Positions 18,433 to 25,802 of a stretch of DNA of 37,428 nt are shown here, piece after piece; position 1 is the first letter of the stretch; each line of letters opens with the position of its first letter. The notes under the pieces are model-generated. The model had not been told where the DNA came from and made no database searches. It saw only the letters and a program-made list of their open reading frames with translations. Both the position numbers and the translations under genes were made by a program. The DNA is from Candidatus Anammoximicrobium sp. (GTDB taxonomy: Bacteria > Planctomycetota > Planctomycetia > Pirellulales > Pirellulaceae): positions 1-37,428 of the forward strand of contig JAAYYU010000040.1 of the NCBI GenBank assembly GCA_012515235.1, read 5' to 3'.

Positions 18433-19155
18433 ATGGAAATTTGGCCCGCAATCGACCTTCGCGGCGGCAATTGCGTCCGACTGCTGCAGGGTGATTACAG
18501 CCGTGAGACCGTGTTTGGCTGCGATCCCGCCGCGATGGCGCGGCGTTGGGTGGCGGAAGGCGCTCGGTGCTTGCATCTGGTCGATCTGGACGGGGCACGG
18601 GACGGCCGTAGCGTCAACCGGGACGCGATCGCAGCCATCGTCGGGGCCGTGGACGTTCCGTGCGAGCTAGGGGGAGGAATCCGCGACGAGGAGACCATTC
18701 GGCAAATGCTCGACTTGGGCTTGACGAGGCTGGTGATCGGCACCAAAGCCTTGAAGGACCCGGCTTGGTTCCAGGAAATGTGCCGCAGGTTTCCAGGTCG
18801 TCTGGCGGCGGGCATCGACGCCCGCGACGGGCGCGTGGCGACCGACGGATGGCTGGCCACCAGTGAGATCTCTGCGACGGATCTGGCCCGCCTGATCGCC
18901 CGCGAACCGATCGCCGCGATTATCTATACCGACATCGCCAGGGACGGCATGATGGCCGGGCCCAATTTCGCCGCGATGGACGAGATGAACCGGGCGGTGG
19001 ATGTCCCCGTGGTGGCTTCGGGCGGTGTGACCGCGGCGGACGACGTGCGGCGCTTGGCCGACCTGGGACTGACCGGCTGCATCATCGGGCGGACACTGTA
19101 CGAGGGGAAACTGACGCTCTCTGCGGCATTGGCCGCAGCTGCGGCGACCAGATAG
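18433..19155 (+). CDS. hisA: Phosphoribosyl isomerase HisA (histidine biosynthesis)
   Basis: A 240-residue TIM-barrel enzyme that isomerises ProFAR to PRFAR, the fourth step of histidine synthesis in the cytoplasm. Seen: PAIDLRGG at the start (catalytic Asp 8), ELGGGIRDEETI (78-89), AGIDARDG (126-133, catalytic Asp 129), YTDIARDGMMAGPN and VVASGGVTAADDV, with the two half-barrel phosphate-binding loops. AAGGA stands just before the start. It is alone on its strand rather than in a his operon; the next gene is an EF-G paralogue 35 bp further on. Confidence 0.95.
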   Translation: MEIWPAIDLRGGNCVRLLQGDYSRETVFGCDPAAMARRWVAEGARCLHLVDLDGARDGRSVNRDAIAAIVGAVDVPCELGGGIRDEETIRQMLDLGLTRLVIGTKALKDPAWFQEMCRRFPGRLAAGIDARDGRVATDGWLATSEISATDLARLIAREPIAAIIYTDIARDGMMAGPNFAAMDEMNRAVDVPVVASGGVTAADDVRRLADLGLTGCIIGRTLYEGKLTLSAALAAAAATR

Positions 19156-19190
19156 AAACGCGTTAGAAGTACGTTGTAAAGGAAACCGGC

Positions 19191-21287
19191 ATGGCGAACG
19201 TGAGAATTGAAGACATCCGCAACATTGCACTCTGTGGACACGGTTCCTCGGGCAAGACGACGCTGATTGACAAGATGTTGGTCAAGACCGGGGCGGTCAA
19301 CGCCAACCCCAGCGTGGACGAAGGGACCAGCATTTGCGACTTTGATCCGGAAGAGAAGAACCACAAGTACACCATCGAGGCCAAGGTGGTGCATCTGAGC
19401 TACGCGGGCAAGAAGTTCCACCTGCTGGACACCCCCGGCTACCCGGATTTCATCGGCCAGACAATCTGCGCTCTGCGCGGCGCAGATACCGCAGCGGTCG
19501 TGATCAACGCCCAGTCGGGCATCGAAGTGAACACGCGGCGGGTGTTCGCGGAAGCCGGCAAAGCGGGTCTGGGGCGGATGATCGTGCTGAACAAGATGGA
19601 CGGCGACAACATCGACTTCTCCGCCGTCGTGGACGCGATCCGCGAAATGTGGGGGCCTCGTTGCGTGCTGTTGAACGTGCCCTTGGGCCAAGGCTCCGGC
19701 TTTCGCGGCGTAGCCAGCACCCTCCACGTCCCTGACGACACGGCGGGAGCACTGGCCGATCCCAACGAAATCCACGAGGCGCTGATCGAGTCGATCATCG
19801 AGGTCGACGAGGCGGTGATGGAACGTTACTTCGAGGGGCAACCCCCGACGGAAGAAGAAGTCTCACGCCTGATCGTTCGGGCCGTCGCCCAAGGCACGCT
19901 GATTCCCATCGTCTGCTGCTCGGGCAAGAGTGGCGTCGGACTGACGGAATTGCTGGACGCGATCGGGCTGTGCGGCCTGTCGCCGCTGGACCTGCCGCGC
20001 ACGGCAACCCAGGACGGGGAAGAGATCCGGGTCGAAGCGAAAGCCGACGGCCCGCTGGTCGCGCAGGTCTTCAAGACCCGCATCGACCCGTTCGTGCAGA
20101 AGCTGAACTTCATCCGCGTCTTCTCCGGCACGTTGAAAAAGGATCAGGCCGTGGCCTCCAGCACGGCGCGCAAGGGACTCCGTATGTCCCAACTGTTGTG
20201 CGTCCAGGCCGACGACACCTCCCCTGCCGAAGAAGCCGGTCCCGGCGACATCGTCGCCGTGGCCAAGACCGAGGAACTGCACACCGGCAGTTCGCTGGGC
20301 GATTACCGCCTGCCGGAGATCAAGTTCCCCACGCCCATGGTCGGCCTCGCCGTCTCGCCCAAGAGCCGCGGCGACGAGACTAAGCTCTCCGGCGCGCTCA
20401 CCAAGATCGCCGAAGAAGACCCGACGATCCGCATCGACCGCGACATGCAGACCAAGGAACTGGTGATGACGGGCATGAGCGAGTTGCACTTGACCATCAT
20501 CCGCGAACGGCTGCATCGCCGCGACAAGCTGGAGGTGGAGACCAAGGAGCCGAAGATCCCCTTCCGCGAAACGATTCAAGCGCCGGCGGAAGGCATGTAC
20601 CGCCACAAGAAGCAAACGGGCGGCCGCGGCCAGTTTGGCGAAGTGCATATCCGCATGTTCCCCTTGCCACGCGGCACGAACATCGAAGAATACGCCACCA
20701 AATCCCGGTTCGCGTCCATGAAAGAACACCACTACGACGAAGCCCACAATTTCCTCTGGGTCAACTCCGTCGTGGGAGGCGTGATTCCCGGAAACTTCAT
20801 GCCGGCCATCGAAAAGGGCTTCAAGGAACGCCTGGAGGGCGGCGTGATTGCGGGCTATATGATCGAAAACCTGTGCATCGAAGTCCATTTCGGCAAATAC
20901 CACGAAGTGGACAGTTCGGAAACGGCCTTCCGTACGGCGGCCCGGATGGCCTTCAAACAGGTCTTCGAAAAAGCCCGCCCCTGCCTGCTGGAACCGATCG
21001 TCAAGATGGAGATCACGGTTCCCGAAAGCAAGGTCGGCGACGTGTACAGCGATATGTCGGGCCGCGGCGGCCGCGTGCTGGGCAGCGATACGGCCGGCGG
21101 CAATCTGCAGACGGTCAAGGCCGAAGTTCCGCTGCGTGAGGTCACCACCTACGCGCGCACGCTGTCGAGCATGACCGGCGGCCAAGGCAGCTATACGATG
21201 GACTTCAGCCACTATGACGTGATGCCAAGCAACGTCCAGCAGGAAATCATGGCCAAGGCCAAGCTGCAGGAGGAAGAAGAAGAGTGA
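19191..21287 (+). CDS. Elongation factor G-like GTPase (EF-G paralogue)
   Basis: A 698-residue five-domain translational GTPase with the full EF-G layout. G1 is GHGSSGKT (16-23), not the AHIDAGKT of standard EF-G. G3 is DTPGYPDF (80-87), so Tyr 84 stands where EF-G has the catalytic His. G4 is NKMD (134-137). Domain II (about 290-370), domain III and domain IV follow, the last with TGGRGQFGEVHIRM in the tip region, then a C-terminal domain V and a Glu-rich tail. The variant G1 and PGY are shared by the EF-G-like/FusA2 subgroup known in several phyla, whose members are thought to differ from EF-G in translocation. So this is probably not the main EF-G. It starts 35 bp after hisA. Confidence 0.9.
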   Translation: MANVRIEDIRNIALCGHGSSGKTTLIDKMLVKTGAVNANPSVDEGTSICDFDPEEKNHKYTIEAKVVHLSYAGKKFHLLDTPGYPDFIGQTICALRGADTAAVVINAQSGIEVNTRRVFAEAGKAGLGRMIVLNKMDGDNIDFSAVVDAIREMWGPRCVLLNVPLGQGSGFRGVASTLHVPDDTAGALADPNEIHEALIESIIEVDEAVMERYFEGQPPTEEEVSRLIVRAVAQGTLIPIVCCSGKSGVGLTELLDAIGLCGLSPLDLPRTATQDGEEIRVEAKADGPLVAQVFKTRIDPFVQKLNFIRVFSGTLKKDQAVASSTARKGLRMSQLLCVQADDTSPAEEAGPGDIVAVAKTEELHTGSSLGDYRLPEIKFPTPMVGLAVSPKSRGDETKLSGALTKIAEEDPTIRIDRDMQTKELVMTGMSELHLTIIRERLHRRDKLEVETKEPKIPFRETIQAPAEGMYRHKKQTGGRGQFGEVHIRMFPLPRGTNIEEYATKSRFASMKEHHYDEAHNFLWVNSVVGGVIPGNFMPAIEKGFKERLEGGVIAGYMIENLCIEVHFGKYHEVDSSETAFRTAARMAFKQVFEKARPCLLEPIVKMEITVPESKVGDVYSDMSGRGGRVLGSDTAGGNLQTVKAEVPLREVTTYARTLSSMTGGQGSYTMDFSHYDVMPSNVQQEIMAKAKLQEEEEE

Positions 21288-21704
21288 GCCGATCGCCGGC
21301 CGCGGACTTGCCTCTTCGGGTTCCGATGGCTGGAATGGCAAGAAACGGAGCTTGCTGACGCGGGGAAAGGCAAAGCCAAAAGACTCTCGGCGGACCCCGC
21401 ACGCCCGACTCGCCGTGTGCGCCGGCCGCCCCCAACACCCTGGCCGGCCGCGGGTGGCCGTTTTCCCGGCCCAGCCGGACTCAGCGTCCGGCGGCTGCCA
21501 TCCCAGGACGGTCCGGCGTTGAGGACCGTCACGGTGGCGACGTTTCCCGTCTTGCTGGCGGCCAGCCGGCCCTGGTCCGGAACCAGCAAGAATCGCTGCC
21601 GGGCGGCGCGGCGAAAGGTCAAGCAGACGCTGAGGATCGGCAAAAGGTCTTCTGGCGAGAAGACCGCAATTCGCCGCCCACGTGCTGGGAGCGGCTCGCG
21701 GGGT
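21288..21704. other. Intergenic region without a recognised gene
   Basis: About 415 bp between the converging EF-G-like gene (+) and glycosidase-like gene (-). It is very G+C-rich with several overlapping short inverted repeats around 21440-21500, none followed by a T-run. No gene is supported. Confidence 0.4.
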
Positions 21705-23300
21705 TCATTTCTTTTCGGCCGGGCAGATCCGCACTTCCACGCCCTGCAGGCGGAACGGGGTTGATCCGGCGGCGGTGACTTTGATCACGTCGCTGTTCTT
21801 GCCCGGCAAGGCGTTCCTGGGAATCGAAAAAGTCAGCAGGCGGTTCCCGTTTTTCAGGTTCTGGACGCCGGCCAGTTCGGCTGCGACTTCGTTCACGCAG
21901 ACACGCGGCGAGTCGCTGTCTCCCTGGACGGGACCCGTCTCGATCATCGCCTGGGCTTGCCAGTCGTCAGGCGGAGTCGGGCCCAGCGGCAGGCGGAACG
22001 ACAGCTCGCTGCCGGCGGCCGGCAGCGGCGGCCGGTAGTCTTCGCCGGGAACCACCACTTCGCGATGCGTCACCACATGGCGGCGCGGCAACATGCACAA
22101 CTCGCCCAGGGAGTCGAACGCCTGGAGCCGCCGTTGGTACTCGGCCTTGGGCCAGCCGGCGTTCTGGAAGTAATTGAACAGATAGACCGCGTCCCCGCCG
22201 CCCGACAGCACGGCAACGGCCGCCCCGGCCGCGCATTCGGGGTCCATGTGACGCACCGCGGCAGCCGGGTGGGGCTGGCACCGCGACTCCAGCCCGCCGG
22301 CCAACGTCACGCGGTCACCCAGTCGCGTGCGCCACGCACGCAACGGAATGTCGAAGTGCATGGTCCGCCACCGCGGAGTGGCCACCACCAGGTCCACAAG
22401 CCCCTCCTTGGCCCACGTCGGGGCGTCCAGCCCCAGCCCCAACGCGGTCTCGGGCTCCGACGGAACCCGGACTCCGACCTGGATGGCGTGCCCGCGCCGC
22501 GCGGCAGCCCCGTCCACAAGCGTTCGGACTTCGCGCAGCCACTGCGTCAGAAGCTTGCCGCCAGAACGCTCTGCGCCTTTGCTGAACAGATAGGGCTCGC
22601 GCATGAAGTCCAACTCCAGGCCATCGATGTCATACCGCTCGAGCGTCTCGCCGACCAGCGCCCGGTAGTGATCGCGCACGGCCGAGTGCGCGTAGTCCAG
22701 GCCCCGAGCGTAGTAACCCGGATGCCCTTGGCGGAAGCATTCCGGCTTCCGCCACAGTTCGCCGTGAAACGGGTGGGCCAGATTGTCGTTGCAGTGGACG
22801 TCGTTCATCCGCAGCGAAATCCAGGGCGAGATGCCGCGCATCCGGCAACGTTCGATGACGCGGGCCGGATAGTCCACGCCTTGACGATGGACCTCCAGCA
22901 TGTTGTGGATCAGCTTGCGGAACGACTTGCGATCCTTCTCCGGAATGGGAGCCAGGAAGGGTTGATCGTCTGGCCCGTCGGCGTCGTAGCCGTCCCAGAA
23001 CGATTCCCAGACGGCACTCCGATAATTCGTCCGCCGGGCGTTCGTGTTGCAGAACAGCACGCTGACCCCGGCGCCGGCGAGCACGTCCACATAGCGGTCG
23101 GTGATCGCGCCGGCCTGCCCCGCAGGAAAAGCCTGAGTGTAGAAAAAATCCGTGCAATCTTCATTGTGCAGAAGCCCGGTCAGGCGGGCCGCCGCGGGCG
23201 GGGTCCCGGTGCCGTCCGCAGCGGCGGACGCTCCGGCCGACACTCCCGCGGCCCACAAAACGATCGTCGCCAACGCCAGACCGCCGTCCTTCCGTCTCAT
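21705..23300 (-). CDS. Secreted glycosidase-like TIM-barrel protein, function unknown
   Basis: A 531-residue exported protein. A hydrophobic signal covers about residues 8-28. From about 38 to 400 the pattern alternates as in a TIM barrel: LLHNEDCTDFFYTQ, VSVLFCNTNARRTNY, ISPWISLRMND, then DIDGLELDFMREP (224-236). That last acidic strand end resembles the catalytic region of glycoside hydrolases (GHL10/DUF4015-like). A beta-rich C-terminal domain follows (about 400-531). I cannot name a family with certainty. ATG 23300 is chosen because AAGGAGA lies 5 nt upstream; the frame continues further 5' without support. It is divergent from the BNR_4 gene, with 127 bp between them. Confidence 0.7.
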   Translation of the reverse strand: MRRKDGGLALATIVLWAAGVSAGASAAADGTGTPPAAARLTGLLHNEDCTDFFYTQAFPAGQAGAITDRYVDVLAGAGVSVLFCNTNARRTNYRSAVWESFWDGYDADGPDDQPFLAPIPEKDRKSFRKLIHNMLEVHRQGVDYPARVIERCRMRGISPWISLRMNDVHCNDNLAHPFHGELWRKPECFRQGHPGYYARGLDYAHSAVRDHYRALVGETLERYDIDGLELDFMREPYLFSKGAERSGGKLLTQWLREVRTLVDGAAARRGHAIQVGVRVPSEPETALGLGLDAPTWAKEGLVDLVVATPRWRTMHFDIPLRAWRTRLGDRVTLAGGLESRCQPHPAAAVRHMDPECAAGAAVAVLSGGGDAVYLFNYFQNAGWPKAEYQRRLQAFDSLGELCMLPRRHVVTHREVVVPGEDYRPPLPAAGSELSFRLPLGPTPPDDWQAQAMIETGPVQGDSDSPRVCVNEVAAELAGVQNLKNGNRLLTFSIPRNALPGKNSDVIKVTAAGSTPFRLQGVEVRICPAEKK

Positions 23301-23367
23301 CGCTTGCTTCTCCTTCCCGACAAGTTGTGGTTTCTGTGCGATCATCTACCCTACCAGCCGGCCACGC

Positions 23368-23376
23368 TGATACAAT
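23368..23376 (+). promoter_or_regulatory. Extended -10 promoter for the BNR_4 gene
   Basis: TGATACAAT (23368-23376) matches an extended -10 element (TGn plus five of six of TATAAT). It would start transcription near 23383 and leave a leader of about 45 nt to ATG 23428. No -35 is evident, which fits an extended -10 type. Confidence 0.45.
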
Positions 23377-23427
23377 ACGCCGTCGGTTGATTTCCGGATC
23401 CGCCCAGCCTCCTTGCCAAGGATTGCG

Positions 23428-24783
23428 ATGAGACATCTGCTACACGCCGCCGCCTTGACAATCGTCTGCTCGACCGTTCTGAGCAGCTGCGTCCATCCCG
23501 CGATGGCAGCCCCTGTTCGGATTGTCGATACCATCGACGTCGACACGGTTCCGTCCTGGTTCCCGGTCGGCTTCTGCCTCTTGACGCACGGCGGGCGGCA
23601 GTACATTGCCTACTACAACGAGCAACACCAAATGACGGTGGGACAGCGCGCGATCGGCCAGCGTGCCTGGCAAACGGCGGCGCTGCCGAGCAAGGTCGGC
23701 TGGGACAGCCACAATTACCTCACCATGACAGTCGATTCGGCAGGCCATCTGCACCTGGCGGGCAACATGCACTGCGTGCCGTTGATCTACTTCCGCACGG
23801 CCAAGCCGGGGGACGTCACGACGTTCGAGCGGTGTCCGATGACGGGACAAGAGGAACAACGCTGCACCTATCCGCGGTTTCTGAACGACGCGGACGGCAA
23901 CCTGCTGTTCATGTACCGCTCCGGTGCCAGCGGCAACGGCAGACGGTTCTACAACGTCTATGACGTCCGGATGAAGAGTTGGAGCCGCTTTCTGAACTCG
24001 CCCCTGTTCGAGGGCGAAGGCCGGCGCAATGCCTACCCCCAGGGGCCGATCAAGGGACCCGATGGCCTGTTCCACGTAATCTGGGTTTGGCGAGACACGC
24101 CCGACTGCGCGACGAACCATCACCTGTCGTACGCCCGGAGCCGCGACTTGAAGCACTGGGAAACCGCGGCCGGCGAAGCGGTCGCCCTGCCCTTGACGCT
24201 GGCACAGTCCCAACTGTGCGTCGATCCCGTGCCCGCCGGCGGCGGAATCATCAACGGCTGCGAGCGACTGGCCTTCGACAAGGACTGCCGCCCGATCATC
24301 TCCTATCACAAATCGGACAAACGCGGCCACATGCAGATCTACGTGACGCGATTCGAGAACGGACAGTGGCGCGGCCACCCGGTGACCGCTTGGACCAAGA
24401 GCGTCTCGTTTGGCGGACGCGGCGCCATGCCGTTCATCGGTATCCGCATCTCCGGGCTGGACAAGGTCGAATCGGGACTGTTCAGCATCACGTACCGGCA
24501 CCGCGACTACGGATCGGGCGGCCTCGTCTTGGACGAGGAAACGCTCCGGCCTGTCCAGCGAACGGTCGCCGTTGCCGCCGAATTCCCAAAGGCCCTCACT
24601 AAGCCGACTATCGCTTTCGATGGCCTCAGCGTCCGACTGGCCCATGATCTGGGCAGCCTCGATGATTCCCACAAGAAATACGTCCTGCGCTGGGAAACGC
24701 TGGACGCCCATCACGACCGCCCGCGGGACCCTCCGCTGCCGCCGGCCAGCACGTTGAAACTCGTTGAACTCCAACGCGAGTAA
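23428..24783 (+). CDS. BNR_4 family beta-propeller protein (possible lyase or glycosidase)
   Basis: A 451-residue secreted protein. The leader ends in VLSSC (lipobox-like, Cys 21) and also has an AMA cleavage site at 25-27, so it may be a lipoprotein or simply exported. The mature part is a seven-bladed propeller of the BNR_4 type (PF15892). Its hallmark GWDSHNY (91-97), DSAGHLHLAGNMH (103-115) and LIYFRT follow each other as in that family, which includes GH145 rhamnosidases and relatives of PL24/PL25 ulvan lyases. The conserved His of GWDSHNY is a plausible catalytic residue by analogy. Together with the PL11 lyase nearby, action on rhamnose/uronate polymers is inferred. AAGGA is 7 nt before ATG 23428, which is preferred over the upstream TTG. 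Confidence 0.8.
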   Translation: MRHLLHAAALTIVCSTVLSSCVHPAMAAPVRIVDTIDVDTVPSWFPVGFCLLTHGGRQYIAYYNEQHQMTVGQRAIGQRAWQTAALPSKVGWDSHNYLTMTVDSAGHLHLAGNMHCVPLIYFRTAKPGDVTTFERCPMTGQEEQRCTYPRFLNDADGNLLFMYRSGASGNGRRFYNVYDVRMKSWSRFLNSPLFEGEGRRNAYPQGPIKGPDGLFHVIWVWRDTPDCATNHHLSYARSRDLKHWETAAGEAVALPLTLAQSQLCVDPVPAGGGIINGCERLAFDKDCRPIISYHKSDKRGHMQIYVTRFENGQWRGHPVTAWTKSVSFGGRGAMPFIGIRISGLDKVESGLFSITYRHRDYGSGGLVLDEETLRPVQRTVAVAAEFPKALTKPTIAFDGLSVRLAHDLGSLDDSHKKYVLRWETLDAHHDRPRDPPLPPASTLKLVELQRE

Positions 24784-25237
24784 TCGCCCGCACAGCGGTT
24801 CCGGCCACTCCGACGCCTGGCGAGCCAGCCGTTGGTTCGCGCGAACGGGCCGGTGCCCGGAGTAGCTTCGTGCCGCCCAAACCGCCGAGTTTTTCAAACT
24901 GCCACAGTCCCGACAGCTCGTCGATGAAGCCGACTCCGGCCGCACCGGCCGCTCCCAAGCCGGATGTCCCTCCGGCACAAACCGGGCCGCCCCTGTTGAC
25001 GAATTGCGAAACTGGGTAGAATAGATGTAGAGAGTGAACCGTCCGCTGGGCATGGTCGAACAGGCGACGTGCGGGACGTATCGCTGGCGATGTTCTGGGG
25101 CGTGCTTTCCAACAAGCAGCGCTGGGTCGGCAAACGTTTTCCTGCGGCCAGCCTAAAGACGCCTTTGGCGGCGGTACGATGAACTCCAACAATGCGATGA
25201 GGCGCGTCGGAAACGTGCCCCTCCAAGTCAAGAAGGG
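24784..25237. other. Intergenic region without a recognised gene
   Basis: About 450 bp between the propeller gene and the tmRNA promoter. Short frames encode Pro/Ala/Gly-rich peptides without recognisable domains or ribosome binding sites. I see no gene or repeat that I can support. Confidence 0.4.
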
Positions 25238-25243
25238 TAAGAT
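25238..25243 (+). promoter_or_regulatory. Probable -10 element of the tmRNA gene
   Basis: TAAGAT ends 7 nt before the mature 5' G of tmRNA at 25251, as expected if transcription starts at or very near the mature end. The expected -35 position reads GTGCCC, a poor match, so confidence is limited. Confidence 0.35.
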
Positions 25244-25250
25244 GCAATTC

Positions 25251-25607
25251 GGGGGCGAACTGGATTCGACCGGATAGCTTGAAGTGTCAGTGGCGTGTCG
25301 TGGTTGGTCAGTTGGCCACGTTAAAAGCTGACCACAATCTTAAGTGCCGAGGAAAACCTCGTCCTGGCTGCCTAACAAAAGGTAGTCCCGGCTGCGGGCC
25401 TTAACCGGAGAGGCCCAAAAGCCGGTTGCCAAATCCGGTTCGCGACTGGTCATGCCGGGAACGCCGGTCGCTAAACTACGTCCTCGGCTGGCTCACCCAA
25501 GACCGTGTCGGTTGGGGCTTGGCGAGCGAGAACCAAAGAACCGACTACACACGTAGAAGCTGGTGCGGAAATATCACGGGACGCGGGTTCGATTCCCGCC
25601 GCCTCCA
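25251..25607 (+). ncRNA. ssrA: tmRNA (ssrA), one-piece, tag AEENLVLAA
   Basis: Transfer-messenger RNA that rescues stalled ribosomes with SmpB. The 5' end GGGGGCGA (25251 onward), with GGATTCGACCGG just after it, and the 3' end GGTTCGATTCCCGCC are the tRNA-like ends. GGGGGC (25251-25256) pairs with GCCTCC (25601-25606) as the acceptor stem. The T-loop is TTCGATTC. The mRNA part is read from GCC 25346 through GCC 25370-25372 to TAA 25373, giving AEENLVLAA, which ends in the usual LAA degradation signal. The discriminator A is 25607; the DNA continues CCT, not CCA, so CCA must be added after transcription. The gene is one-piece (not permuted). It has its own terminator, and its 3' end is the likely insertion site of the island that follows. 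Confidence 0.95.
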
Positions 25608-25610
25608 CCT
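25581..25610 (+). other. Putative attL core (tmRNA 3' end)
   Basis: The T-arm and 3' acceptor strand of the tmRNA lie about 195 bp from a tyrosine-recombinase-type integrase gene pointing away from it. Integrases commonly use tmRNA 3' ends as attachment sites. I could not find a second copy of this segment in the window by eye, so the other end (attR) probably lies to the right of the window. Confidence 0.55.
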
Positions 25611-25651
25611 AAAGCCACTTGCGGCGAAAGTCGTAAGTGGCTTTCTTTTTT
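25611..25651 (+). terminator. Rho-independent terminator of tmRNA
   Basis: AAAGCCACTT (25611-25620) pairs perfectly over 10 bp with AAGTGGCTTT (25635-25644). The loop is 14 nt. C and then six T follow (25646-25651). It starts 3 bases after the tmRNA 3' end. Confidence 0.9.
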
Positions 25652-25700
25652 GGAGTTACAGAATGGACGCGGCTGCAGGAAATCGCGTGTTTTCGCTTAT

Positions 25701-25773
25701 GTGTCTGATTTCGTGTCTGAAAATAGCCTCGCCGTGTCTGATTTTTGGCCGTATAATCGGTTTTCAGACACGA
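25701..25773 (+). repeat. GTGTCTGA repeat cluster between tmRNA and integrase
   Basis: Three direct copies of GTGTCTGA (25701-25708, 25713-25720, 25734-25741) and one inverted copy TCAGACAC (25764-25771). Copies 2 and 4 extend to a perfect 13-bp inverted repeat, TCGTGTCTGAAAA (25711-25723) and its complement (25761-25773). A TATAAT lies between them. Direct copies start 12 and 21 bp apart, so the sites fall on about the same helix face. They could be integrase arm-type sites or operators controlling the integrase. Confidence 0.75.
25752..25757 (+). promoter_or_regulatory. -10 element of the integrase promoter
   Basis: A perfect TATAAT, 45 bp before the integrase ATG and framed by the GTGTCTGA copies. 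No good -35 hexamer is found at 16-18 bp upstream (TCGCCG), which suggests weak or activated transcription. Confidence 0.45.
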
Positions 25774-25802
25774 GACTCCACCTGTCTTGCTGGAGAGAGG
25801 CC

